A stretch of DNA of 31,893 nucleotides from contig JACJZG010000026.1 of the NCBI GenBank assembly GCA_020635715.1, positions 1 to 31,893 of the forward strand, read 5' to 3'. The stretch's first letter is position 1, and the number at the start of each line of letters is the position of its first letter. The notes under the pieces are model-generated. The model did not search any database. It saw nothing but the letters and a program-made list of their open reading frames with translations, and was not told the origin of the DNA. Of this stretch, positions 1 through 6,932 are shown piece after piece. Source of the stretch: Flavobacteriales bacterium (lineage in GTDB: Bacteria; Bacteroidota; Bacteroidia; Flavobacteriales_F; PHOS-HE28). The position numbers and the translations under genes are program-made.

Positions 1-1
1 G

Positions 2-259
2 AACACGAACCTCCGCTACAAGCACGGGCGCAACCTCACCTACGAGGACCGCGATGTGCTCGTGGTGAAGGATCCGGCCAAGGCCTTCCTGCCACGCGCC
101 AACGTGAGCACGGTGTACATCTTCGCCAAGAGCGATCGCTTCTTCGTGTACCCCAACAACTACAACCACTTCGTTACCTACTACCGGCACACCTTCCAGC
201 ACGGGGGTATCTCGTTGGAGGAGATGCTGGTGCCCTGGGCGGTGCTGAAACCGAGGTAG
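2..259 (+). CDS. porX: PorX C-terminal end (PglZ-like domain), truncated by window edge
   Basis: Only the last 85 residues are present; the frame is open from base 2 to the TAG at 257-259. The tail carries the signature I recognise from the C-terminus of PorX: FLPRAN, then YIFA, FFVYPNNYNHFV and FQHGGISLEEM. PorX is the response-regulator protein with a C-terminal PglZ (alkaline-phosphatase-fold) domain that, with PorY, controls type IX secretion genes in Bacteroidota. The residues here are the end of the PglZ domain; the receiver domain lies outside the window. In flavobacteria porX is typically followed closely by tsaE and ald. Here tsaE and ald follow, but about 1.4 kb holding a repeat array and an unrelated gene intervenes. 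The identification rests on family memory and on this neighbourhood. Confidence 0.85.
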   Translation, partial: NTNLRYKHGRNLTYEDRDVLVVKDPAKAFLPRANVSTVYIFAKSDRFFVYPNNYNHFVTYYRHTFQHGGISLEEMLVPWAVLKPR

Positions 260-265
260 AGTGCG

Positions 266-309
266 CATGTGACCATGTGAACATGTGCTCATGTGCACAT
301 GTGCTCATG
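266..309. repeat. CATGTG/CACATG short-repeat array 1
   Basis: A 44-bp run just after the porX stop is built from repeated CATGTG hexamers separated by 2-3 bases, and includes the palindrome CATGTGCACATG. It belongs to the same family as the arrays at 1614-1650, 3460-3518 and 4107-4143 and the degenerate copy at 24218-24290. It lies between porX and an AT-richer accessory gene. Confidence 0.85.
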
Positions 310-398
310 GGGGATCTGAAGGGGTGGCAGGTGCCGTGCTGTTTTCCGATCTTATGGATGAGATAGAATTTTTGAGGGATTCAACTCGCATACTGCGG

Positions 399-1439
399 AT
401 GACCGCAGGTCGGACCGTGGCCAACCTCATTGCAATGTTGGGTTTCGCAGGGTGCATCAGTTCCCAAGCTTTGGTGATAGAGAGTGTGCATCGGGATAGC
501 ATGGGGCAAGTCATCTATCTCGAAAGGGCTTATCGGGATGCCGATACCATGGCGTACTTCATGGCGTACTCTGACGGGGGGCGGGTGTTGAGGTCATTTA
601 CGAGGTCAAATGGTGATACGTTGATCGAGGTATTACAATGCCATGAAGTGGTTCCAAGCTCAGTGCCGGAACTAGGGTCGATGCGGGCCTATTACGGTGA
701 CGAAGCCTTAGTTATTCAAACTTCGGCTGATTCGATGTGGGTCATTATTCCGGATGGTTCATTGGATCCGATATGGGATACGGCACTCACCCTTCAGCAA
801 GGAGAGCAGTTCTTGGATATATATCGACGCTCCGCTCATGAGTACGCAGCGTTAGTCGCTTCCGGGCAATTGACAATCGATTTAAGTGCTGCCCATCTGA
901 GGGAAGTGTGGGAGTATCGAATGCTTCGAGGTCACTTGTTGAGCAAACGGATCCTGGCGAACGATGGATTAGTGACCAATAGGCAGGATTTTCGATACTC
1001 GGGTGATTCGCTTTTTGCGTTGTCATACTTCGGTACGGAGTCCGTGCCCTATGCCGTTGATAGCATTTCTTGGAGCACGGATTCCACCGAGATGAAAGTG
1101 GTCAACTGCTGGCTAGAGGACGATCAGCGCTCCGAGTATACCATTCACTTCTTGGGCGACTCAAGTGTCTTTCTTTCAGGAGGGGAGACCGTTGTTGATC
1201 ATTGGGTATACGACAGGACACCGTGGTATGTGCGCTTCAGAGAGGCTGCATTGCGCGAGGGTCCATTGTGCCGATCAAGGATCCAGCGGTCTGGGGAGTG
1301 TCTCTTGCGAGCATCCTGCGCCTCAACTGGTAATTGCAGCAGGAATGAGCATGTGTGGATGCCTGATGGACGGTTGCTGGAGACGGTTGTATTTCGGAAT
1401 GGGCGTTTTGAGCGGAGCATTACATATTCCTATCCGTGA
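399..1439 (+). CDS. Hypothetical lipoprotein-like exported protein, accessory gene between porX and tsaE
   Basis: The 346-residue product is not recognised. The chosen ATG at 399 begins a short hydrophobic stretch ending LGFAGC, a plausible but imperfect lipobox (Phe at -3), so the protein may be a periplasmic or outer-membrane lipoprotein. The frame is open further upstream (ATG at 354, and to 285 inside the repeat array), but those starts give no signal sequence. The C-terminus (WMPDGRLLETVVFRNGRF) resembles the repeating 'DG.l....f.nG' pattern of MORN-like segments seen in many Bacteroidota surface proteins. Base use differs from its neighbours: bases 961-1020 contain 27 G/C of 60, against 41 of 60 in ald at 2881-2940. 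CATGTG arrays lie on both sides. I infer a recently acquired or fast-evolving insert in the porX-tsaE interval. The function is unknown. Confidence 0.65.
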   Translation: MTAGRTVANLIAMLGFAGCISSQALVIESVHRDSMGQVIYLERAYRDADTMAYFMAYSDGGRVLRSFTRSNGDTLIEVLQCHEVVPSSVPELGSMRAYYGDEALVIQTSADSMWVIIPDGSLDPIWDTALTLQQGEQFLDIYRRSAHEYAALVASGQLTIDLSAAHLREVWEYRMLRGHLLSKRILANDGLVTNRQDFRYSGDSLFALSYFGTESVPYAVDSISWSTDSTEMKVVNCWLEDDQRSEYTIHFLGDSSVFLSGGETVVDHWVYDRTPWYVRFREAALREGPLCRSRIQRSGECLLRASCASTGNCSRNEHVWMPDGRLLETVVFRNGRFERSITYSYP

Positions 1440-1613
1440 TGGTTGATCCTCCGGTCCCTTTGCATTCAACACCCGCATCTATAAGCGCTGATGAAGTTGG
1501 TGGTGCATGCGCACTGAAGACCATTCTGGAGCCAGGTATTCATATCCACATGGCGTACGCATCAGATGCAGCTGGTGCTTCCTGACCGATGAGCATGCTG
1601 GTACATGGCATTT

Positions 1614-1650
1614 CATGTCCACATGCCCACATGTCCACATGACCACATGC
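1614..1650. repeat. CATGTG/CACATG short-repeat array 2
   Basis: A 37-bp array of CACATG units with 2-3 base spacers, nearly identical to the array at 4107-4143: both share CACATGCCCACATGTCCACA and the following CATGACCACATGC. It runs into the start region of tsaE. Read in the tsaE frame it gives the His/Met/Cys-rich string HVHMPTCPHDHM, which is almost certainly repeat-derived and not an ancestral N-terminus. Confidence 0.85.
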
Positions 1651-2096
1651 TCTTTCTTTGCCTCGTGCTCGCCACCATCACGCTCCGCAAGCCCACCGAA
1701 GCCGAAGAGGTCGCCCGCTTCATACTGCAAAGCCATGCGGAAGCGCGGGTCTTCGCACTAGTGGGTGACCTCGGCGCTGGCAAGACCACTTTGATCAAGG
1801 CCTTCTGCAAGGCGCTCGGCGTTGCGGATCAGACCAGTAGCCCCAGCTTCGCCATCGTCAACGAGTATCGTACTGATACTGGCGACCCGCTCTATCACTT
1901 CGATCTGTACCGCTTGAAGGCAGCCGAGGAGCTCGATGGCATCGGCTTCGATGAGTACCTGGACAGCGGTCACTACTGCTTCATCGAATGGCCGGAGCTC
2001 GCGGCGGACAGGATGCCCGAGGATGCGCTGCAACTGCGGATCACCGTTGCGGGCAATGGCCTACGGACGATCACTTTGAGGAAGAGTTTCCAGTAG
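1647..2096 (+). CDS. tsaE: tRNA threonylcarbamoyladenosine biosynthesis ATPase TsaE
   Basis: TsaE is the P-loop ATPase that works with TsaB and TsaD to make N6-threonylcarbamoyladenosine at position 37 of ANN-decoding tRNAs in the cytoplasm. The product (149 residues from this start) has the Walker A motif GDLGAGKTT at about residues 40-48, the SSPSFAIVNEY segment, HFDLYRL and the later FIEWPE, all typical of TsaE, and the usual family length. The start is uncertain. The frame is open back to 1605, but residues before 1647 are encoded by the CACATG array. ATG 1647 sits on the last repeat unit, and GTG 1665 would give a tidier N-terminus (LATITLRKPTEAEEV). The gene is followed 134 bp later by ald on the same strand, as in other Bacteroidota. 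Confidence 0.93.
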   Translation: MLFLCLVLATITLRKPTEAEEVARFILQSHAEARVFALVGDLGAGKTTLIKAFCKALGVADQTSSPSFAIVNEYRTDTGDPLYHFDLYRLKAAEELDGIGFDEYLDSGHYCFIEWPELAADRMPEDALQLRITVAGNGLRTITLRKSFQ

Positions 2097-2139
2097 GCTG
2101 GTCGCAAGCGGCCAGACCGGTGCATCCAGTTGTCACCAG

Positions 2140-2175
2140 ACTCGCCACTCGCCCACTCGCCACTCGCCACTCGGA
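2140..2175. repeat. Heptamer tandem repeat ACTCGCC in the ald leader
   Basis: Four copies of ACTCGCC (one with an extra C) and a fifth diverged copy lie head to tail between tsaE and ald. They are upstream of the presumed ald promoter box at 2198. No coding role is apparent. Confidence 0.8.
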
Positions 2176-2197
2176 TCTCCACTCTCCCCCGCCTCCG

Positions 2198-2205
2198 TAT
2201 CTTTC
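2198..2205 (+). promoter_or_regulatory. Candidate -7 box TATCTTTC for ald
   Basis: This matches the Bacteroidota -7 consensus TAnnTTTG at all but the last base and lies 26 bp before the ald start at 2231. No clear -33 TTG is seen. A start site near 2211 would give a leader of about 20 nt. Confidence 0.45.
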
Positions 2206-2230
2206 CGCCTCTGCCGTCCCACCACCCGGC

Positions 2231-3457
2231 ATGCCCATGAGCCCCACGAGCGAATTGCTGAAACAACTGGCCCGCGAGGTGGCCATGGCCCCGCAGGAAC
2301 AGCTGATGGAGGTGGGTCGCCGCAAGAAGAGCCTCTTCATCGGCATCCCGAAGGAGATCACCTTCCAGGAACATCGTGTGCCCCTCACGCCCTCCGCCGT
2401 CGCGGTGCTCGTAGGCCGCGGTCATGAAGTGGTGATCGAGCGGGGCGCGGGAACCCCCGCCCAGTTCCAGGACAGCGACTACAGCGAGGCCGGCGCCATG
2501 GTGGTGGACAGCCCGGACCAGGTCTTCAAGGCCGACCTCATCCTGAAGGTGGCGCCACCCACGCATGCCGAGATCGAGCTGCTGCGCCACAAGCAGATCC
2601 TCGTCTCCGCCCTGCAGCTCACCGTGCAGCCCAAGGACACCCTGAAGCGCATGATGGAGAAGCGCATGACCGCCGTGGCCTGGGACTTCATCAAGGACCG
2701 CGAAGGGATCTACCCCATCGTGCGCGCCATGGGCGAGATCGCCGGGAACACCTCCATCCAGGTGGCCAGCGAATACCTCAGTGCGGACAAGGGGGGGCAG
2801 GGCCTCATGCTCGGCGGCATCAGCGGTGTGGAACCGTCGGAAGTGGTCGTGATCGGTGCGGGCACCGTTGGCGAGTTCGCCACGCGCGCCGCCCTCGGCC
2901 TGGGTGCCAGCGTGAAGGTCTTCGACAAGAGCATCTACCGGCTGCGCCGCCTGCAGAACGACCTGGGCCAGCGCGTGTGGACGAGCGTCATCCAGCCGAT
3001 CGAACTGCGCAAAGCCCTCCGCAACGCCGACGTCGCCATCGGAGCACTGCGTCCCGAACGCGGCCGCACCCCCATGGTGGTGACCGAGGAGATGGTGAAG
3101 GAGATGAAGAACGGCAGCGTGATCGTGGACGTGAGCATCGATCGCGGAGGCAGCTTCGAGACCAGCGAGGTGACCACGCACACCGATCCCGTGTACAAAC
3201 GTTACGGCGTCGTCCATTACTGTGTGCCCAACGTGGCCAGCCGCGTACCGCGTACCGCAAGCACCGCCCTGAGCAACATCTTCGGGCCGCTCTTCGGATC
3301 CATGGGCGAGGTGGGCGGCTTCGAAGACCTCATCAAGACCGACCTCGGCCTGCGCCACGGCGTCTATCTCTACAACGGCTCGCTGACCAGCCCCATCCTC
3401 GGCGAGGCCTTCAAGTTGCCTTACAAGGACCTGGATATCCTGCTGGCAGCGTTCTAG
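2231..3457 (+). CDS. ald: Alanine dehydrogenase
   Basis: This enzyme catalyses NAD-dependent interconversion of L-alanine and pyruvate plus ammonia in the cytoplasm. The 408-residue product has the N-terminal AlaDH/PNT domain (IGIPKEITFQEHRVPLTPSA), the central Rossmann fold with VVVIGAGTVGEFA and the substrate-site segment NVASRVPRTAS, followed by ALSNIFGPL. It is slightly longer at the N-terminus than the roughly 370-residue Bacillus enzyme, which in my experience is normal for the Bacteroidota form. The frame is open to 1988 across the end of tsaE, but ATG 2231 (or 2237) is the first start after the promoter box and gives the expected N-terminus. It is followed by a CATGTG array carrying a hairpin instead of a terminator with a T tract. 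Confidence 0.93.
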   Translation: MPMSPTSELLKQLAREVAMAPQEQLMEVGRRKKSLFIGIPKEITFQEHRVPLTPSAVAVLVGRGHEVVIERGAGTPAQFQDSDYSEAGAMVVDSPDQVFKADLILKVAPPTHAEIELLRHKQILVSALQLTVQPKDTLKRMMEKRMTAVAWDFIKDREGIYPIVRAMGEIAGNTSIQVASEYLSADKGGQGLMLGGISGVEPSEVVVIGAGTVGEFATRAALGLGASVKVFDKSIYRLRRLQNDLGQRVWTSVIQPIELRKALRNADVAIGALRPERGRTPMVVTEEMVKEMKNGSVIVDVSIDRGGSFETSEVTTHTDPVYKRYGVVHYCVPNVASRVPRTASTALSNIFGPLFGSMGEVGGFEDLIKTDLGLRHGVYLYNGSLTSPILGEAFKLPYKDLDILLAAF

Positions 3458-3459
3458 CT

Positions 3460-3518
3460 CACATGTGCCCATGTGGACATCCCGCTGGGGCGGGACAGGT
3501 TGTGCCCATGTGGACATG
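3460..3518. repeat. CATGTG array 3 with embedded TCCCGC hairpin
   Basis: Beginning 3 bp after the ald stop, this holds CACATGTG, CATGTGGACAT, then the hairpin TCCCGCTGGGGCGGGA (3480-3495), then CAGGTTGTG and another CATGTGGACATG. The hairpin plus the following ACARGTTGTG recurs twice at 24226-24289. It may double as a transcription barrier for ald, though no T tract follows. Confidence 0.8.
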
Positions 3519-3562
3519 AAATACCTTCTGGGTGGTCGTACTTTGGATGAAATGTGATCGCC

Positions 3563-4048
3563 ATGGATGACGGGACCTTTGACGGTGCGGCCTGGTTCGA
3601 GGCGTGCCTCGCTGGGATGTACAGCGGGGTATCGGAACCGGTGCAGGAGTACGGTGGACTTGCGAGGAAGCGCAATGCGGTGGTCGAAGAAACGTTCGGC
3701 TTGGCGAGTCACGTGATGGATTACGCTGAAGTGTTGCTCCGAACGAACAGTGTGTTCGCCGATCAGATCCTGCGAAGTGGCACATCCGTGGGCTCGCACA
3801 CCCGCGAAGCACAGAGCGCGGAGAGCCTGGCTGATTTCGCGCATAAGATGAAGATGGCGCACAAGGAGTTGGAGGAGACCGACTTCAGGTTGGCACTGTG
3901 CCATGTGAAGGCCCACTATCCGCACGACAAGGAATTGGTACGCCGAACGCAAGCACTGATCCCGCTTTTCCATCGCATCCTCACCACTTCCCGCACACGG
4001 CTCAACCAACAGGCCGCAGAGCGTCGCGCCAAGCGCCGGGGCAGGTGA
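3563..4048 (+). CDS. Four-helix-bundle protein (23S rRNA intervening-sequence protein family)
   Basis: The core from about residue 40 onward matches the family of small four-helix-bundle proteins first noticed as ORFs inside 23S rRNA intervening sequences. It has the diagnostic LRSGTSVGSHTREAQSAES followed by FAHKMKMAHKELEETDFRL. The biochemical role of the family is not established; a nucleic-acid-associated role is only inferred. The gene is free-standing here, not in an rRNA operon. The product is 161 residues from ATG 3563, with an N-terminal extension of about 35-40 residues (DDGTFDGAAWFEACLAGMYS) ahead of the usual start region near NAVVEETF. A GTG at 3554 is an alternative start. A TACTTTG box lies at 3539-3545. 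CATGTG arrays flank the gene on both sides, and it splits ald from the DUF4258-like gene. Confidence 0.85.
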   Translation: MDDGTFDGAAWFEACLAGMYSGVSEPVQEYGGLARKRNAVVEETFGLASHVMDYAEVLLRTNSVFADQILRSGTSVGSHTREAQSAESLADFAHKMKMAHKELEETDFRLALCHVKAHYPHDKELVRRTQALIPLFHRILTTSRTRLNQQAAERRAKRRGR

Positions 4049-4106
4049 TGGCCGGTACCATAGGCCCGCACGACATCGCGGAAACCATCACCTTTGCGGA
4101 CACCGT

Positions 4107-4143
4107 CATGTTCACATGCCCACATGTCCACATGACCACATGC
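4107..4143. repeat. CATGTG/CACATG short-repeat array 4
   Basis: A near copy of the array at 1614-1650, placed immediately upstream of the small membrane-anchored gene at 4151 just as array 2 abuts tsaE. The two share a run of about 30 identical bases while the sequences outside differ, which points to a dispersed element and not a local duplication. Confidence 0.85.
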
Positions 4144-4150
4144 ACCCACC

Positions 4151-4534
4151 TTGGATCTCAAACGCCGCCTCCAGCTCTACCTCACCGGCCTCATCATCGG
4201 TGGGGTCGTAGCCTACTTCTTCTACGGTGATCGCCTCACCAACGCGGCGTGGACCCCGGAGGAGAAGATCAAGCAGCGCATGCGCAGCACCCTGCTCAAG
4301 TCAACGCCGGAGGCGGAACAGCAGCTTGCGGCCTGGTCCATCCAGCTGAGCGATGTGCGCGCTTCCATCGCCGAAGCTTCGGTACATGTGAGAGACACCA
4401 AGCGCGCCGGTGACTCGCTGTACTATACCATGGACACCAAGGTCCTTGGGCGTGATGCACGCTTGCTGGTCGTGGGTCTGCGCGACTTCGATCGTGACAG
4501 CACCGCCACGCTCTGGCGGATCGAGCCGCGTTAA
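4151..4534 (+). CDS. Small membrane-anchored DUF4258-like protein
   Basis: The 127-residue product has a basic N-terminus (MDLKRRLQLYL), one membrane segment at about residues 8-25 (LTGLIIGGVVAYFFYG) and a soluble tail ending in a beta-rich ARLLVVGLRDF / TATLWRIEP pattern. The architecture and the placement after ald match the small DUF4258-type proteins I recall next to ald in flavobacteria; the function is unknown. TTG 4151 is the only usable start: an in-frame TGA lies at 4133-4135, inside the CACATG array, and no ATG or GTG occurs between. That makes the repeat array directly adjacent to, and possibly part of, the 5' leader. The adjacency suggests this gene and ald were contiguous before the four-helix-bundle cassette entered. 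Confidence 0.75.
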   Translation: MDLKRRLQLYLTGLIIGGVVAYFFYGDRLTNAAWTPEEKIKQRMRSTLLKSTPEAEQQLAAWSIQLSDVRASIAEASVHVRDTKRAGDSLYYTMDTKVLGRDARLLVVGLRDFDRDSTATLWRIEPR

Positions 4535-4544
4535 GTGGGCGTGG

Positions 4545-4952
4545 TCAATAGGCGAACCGGTGCCGCTCACCACCGTATTCCTGGCGCACATGGTCGTCGC
4601 TCAGGGAGACGAGCGTGTAGATGCCCAGTGCCATCCCGAAGGGGAAGTTCAGGCAGTTCAACGCCGCGATGACCTGCGATGCCGCACGGTTCCTTCGACG
4701 CGAGATCCAATAGCCGCTCAGGAGGTTCAGCAGGCCCCAGCCTTCCACGATCAAGAGGAAGACCCACCCGAAGGTCTGGAACAGGACCCCGATCCAACCG
4801 GGTGCAGCATCGCCGCCGCTCTGGTCGGCCACGAAGTCACTGCTCAGGAAGACGCCCAGGCCGATGAAGAGGAATGCCGCCAACCCGGTGAAACAGATGA
4901 ATGCCCCGTACAGGTAGTGTAGGATGCTCAACAAGGAAAGGTCACGTTTCAT
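4545..4952 (-). CDS. Small polytopic membrane protein, unknown function
   Basis: The 135-residue protein has about four hydrophobic segments: residues about 10-38, 52-80 (WIGVLFQTFGWVFLLIVEGW), a short one before SRRRNRAASQ, and about 92-115 (CLNFPFGMALGIYTLV). The pattern of an LSILHYLYG start, a middle WISRRRNRA loop and an FPFGMALGIYTLV end resembles a widespread uncharacterised family seen in several phyla, but I cannot name it. It converges with the gene ending at 4534, only 10 bp away. A TAACCTTG box (4980-4973, one mismatch to TAnnTTTG) lies 20 bp upstream of the ATG. Confidence 0.8.
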   Translation of the reverse strand: MKRDLSLLSILHYLYGAFICFTGLAAFLFIGLGVFLSSDFVADQSGGDAAPGWIGVLFQTFGWVFLLIVEGWGLLNLLSGYWISRRRNRAASQVIAALNCLNFPFGMALGIYTLVSLSDDHVRQEYGGERHRFAY

Positions 4953-5471
4953 GGCAATGGGTGCTTACCGGACAAGGTTAACGGCCCCGCCCAGCTTGGA
5001 TGTGATGATCCGGTTGAACGGGCCTGCGGTCGGTTGAGCGGTGTCTAACGCACTTCGCGTTTCCGCCTCTTCCGCTCGGCCAACAAAGCTCCGCAATGTC
5101 TCCCGAGGAATGACGGGACCATGCGGCCGATGAACGTCACTGCAATTGCATGAACCGATGCAACTGAACCATGCATGGTGATCCTGGTCAAGCTAGATGA
5201 GTGTGGAATTCCTTCCCCGCCATACTTCGTTCATCACCGTTCCTTGCTTCGCATTTGGTTCTGCGCCTTTCTGCCAATACCTTGTTCTCGATGGTGCGTT
5301 AGCGTATTGCTCTGTTACGCGCCATCCACCACAGGGAAGTGGACAAGGCGAGCTAGTGGGAACATGGTTTGGCGTGGAGCAAATAGCACCCAAGGCCCCA
5401 ACGGGAACCTCAGCCAGCTGAATGCGGCGGGCTTGGAGCACTTGGTGGTGGTATTCCCACGTAACGAAAGA
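4953..5471. other. Mostly non-coding intergenic region
   Basis: No convincing gene is visible. Short open frames exist (for example 5197-5421 plus, 5315-5509 minus) but lack family-like sequence and overlap on both strands. Bases 5056-5077 are identical over 22 bp to 7701-7722, the 3' end of the proline dehydrogenase gene. On the minus strand this stretch lies in a 25-codon frame (about 5112-5038) ending ALLAERKRRKREVR. Whether that is a real peptide, a relic or chance is open. Confidence 0.5.
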
Positions 5472-5586
<115 letters not shown>

Positions 5587-5612
5587 AATGATGCGCTCAA
5601 AAGGCGCCAACG

Positions 5613-5644
5613 AAAAAGCCCCCAGTGCTTGCGACACCAGGGGC
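5613..5644 (-). terminator. Intrinsic terminator, minus strand
   Basis: Read on the minus strand: GCCCCTGGTG, loop TCGCAAG, CACTGGGGGC, then TTTTT. The 10-bp stem pairs throughout, with two G-U pairs. Confidence 0.75.
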
Positions 5645-5695
5645 CATGGTCGCTCGTGTCCCACCAACCCTCGCTAAAAGGTAAACGAAACAGAA
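5613..5695 (-). ncRNA. Candidate small RNA, about 83 nt
   Basis: The minus strand has a perfect TAnnTTTG box (TACCTTTG, 5708-5701), which predicts transcription from about 5695. It also has a strong intrinsic terminator at 5644-5613. Between them is no convincing reading frame. The two signals face each other at small-RNA spacing in an otherwise gene-poor stretch. I see no match to 6S, tmRNA, RNase P or SRP RNA hallmarks. No good -33 element is visible, so this stays a candidate. Confidence 0.35.
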
Positions 5696-5700
5696 CAGAG

Positions 5701-5708
5701 CAAAGGTA
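5701..5708 (-). promoter_or_regulatory. Candidate -7 box TACCTTTG, minus strand
   Basis: An exact match to the Bacteroidota TAnnTTTG consensus. No protein-coding start follows before the terminator at 5644. Confidence 0.4.
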
Positions 5709-5897
5709 AGGCGCCACCACTGAGCCACCCAGGCAGCGCCGGGCCGTGCATACGCGGTCTTTCAGCAGAGCCTTGCCGCCACCCGAAACGGACAAGGTCT
5801 TGAAAGGAGCGGAAGAGACCGGAACGATGCTTCCGGTCGATACGAACGACGAAGAATGACCACGACAGGAAATAGGAGCAAGGCATGGAGGACGGCG

Positions 5898-6887
5898 ATG
5901 CAACGCGCGCTGCTGGCCTTCTACCTTGCTCCTTGCGCCTTACCCCTTCCTGCCCAGAACCTGGTGCCCAACCCGGGGTTCGAAGAAGCGGATAGTTGCT
6001 CTGATCAGCTCCCACCCTTCATGGGTATCCACGATTGGTTCAGTGTCAACGGAAGCCCGGATCATTTACGGAGCTGTCTGCCATACGGAGATTTCCGGGG
6101 GCTGCCCATGAATTTCTTTACCTACCAGGAGCCCTTCGAAGGTGCCTCATGTGCGGGAGTGATCACGTACTGGCAGATTGGCCTAACGGAGGGTCGCGAA
6201 TGGATCATGGCTCGTTTGCTGGAACCCTTGGTGGTGGGGCGGACTTATTACTGTAGCTTCCGGGCGAACGCAGCATTTGGGGGAACCGAGACAAATCCTC
6301 AGTTCTGGCTGGCCAACGACAAGGTGGGCATGCGCTTCACTACTATGCCTATGCCTGCATGGAACTACCCTGATCCCTACCCGGTGCCACCCAACCACGC
6401 GCACATCTTATATCCCCAGATCCTGGCGGATACGGTGAGTTGGATTTTGGTGAACGGCAGTTTCGAGGCGGACAGTGCCTACCAGTACGTGATGATCGGG
6501 CAGTTCTTCAACAATGCCTTGACGGATACACTGCATCTCGCGCCAGAGGTTGACCCACCTAATTGGTATCCACGAGCCTATACACTTGTGGATGCGGTAT
6601 GTGTTTCGGACAGCCCGGAGGGTTGTGATCTGGGGCAAGGGGTGGGCGATGGGCTGACAACAGGCCCGGTGCTTTTCCCCAATCCAGCACAGGAGCAATT
6701 GATCGTGGCACAGCGCGCAGGGGCGGAGGTACGGGTGGTGGATGCTTTGGGGCGCTTACTGTGGCAGGGCTGGATCCCCTGCGATCGCTGGCTGCTGGAG
6801 GTGGGGTCTTGGGCACGCGGCACCTACGGGTTGCGCATGGTGTATCGCGGCAGTTTGGAATCGCACACGTTCGTATTAACCGAGTGA
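5898..6887 (+). CDS. Secreted protein with N-terminal 'NLVPNPGFEE' module and T9SS type A sorting domain
   Basis: The 329-residue protein probably goes to the cell surface or medium through type IX secretion. ATG 5898 gives a clean signal peptide (MQRALLAFYLAPCALPLPAQ) with cleavage before NLVPNPGFEE; the frame stays open to 5856 but that adds a polar extension. The body (about 21-235) has the jelly-roll-like pattern seen in carbohydrate-binding-type N-terminal modules of Bacteroidota (YYCSFRANAAFGG, DKVGMRF, then YTLVDAVCVSD). The last 75 residues form the sorting domain: VLFPNPAQEQL, VRVVDALGRLLWQGW, and a terminal GTYGLRMVY ... FVLTE. The same NLVPNPGFEE opening occurs in the OmpA-family protein at 22954-24141. 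The partner or substrate is unknown. Confidence 0.85.
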   Translation: MQRALLAFYLAPCALPLPAQNLVPNPGFEEADSCSDQLPPFMGIHDWFSVNGSPDHLRSCLPYGDFRGLPMNFFTYQEPFEGASCAGVITYWQIGLTEGREWIMARLLEPLVVGRTYYCSFRANAAFGGTETNPQFWLANDKVGMRFTTMPMPAWNYPDPYPVPPNHAHILYPQILADTVSWILVNGSFEADSAYQYVMIGQFFNNALTDTLHLAPEVDPPNWYPRAYTLVDAVCVSDSPEGCDLGQGVGDGLTTGPVLFPNPAQEQLIVAQRAGAEVRVVDALGRLLWQGWIPCDRWLLEVGSWARGTYGLRMVYRGSLESHTFVLTE

Positions 6888-6900
6888 ACGCATCGTTCCG

Positions 6901-6932
6901 GTCCTTTCAGTTTACAACAAACACGAAAGGAC
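6901..6932 (+). promoter_or_regulatory. Inverted repeat hiding the ribosome-binding region of the 6933 gene
   Basis: GTCCTTTC (6901-6908) and GAAAGGAC (6925-6932) are perfect 8-bp arms. The second arm contains the purine-rich AAAGGA and ends directly at the ATG at 6933, so folding would mask the start region. Lone 8-bp arms with a 16-nt loop can arise by chance. Confidence 0.45.

Noticed and set aside
1605..1646. His/Cys/Met-rich N-terminus of TsaE that might be read as a metal-binding tag
   Set aside because: Encoded by the CACATG array, which recurs at 4107-4143 outside any matching coding frame.
1973..4009. 678-codon minus-strand open frame opposite tsaE/ald and the four-helix-bundle gene
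   Set aside because: Antisense to well-recognised genes, with a low-complexity His/Gly/Asp-rich product typical of GC-rich shadow frames.
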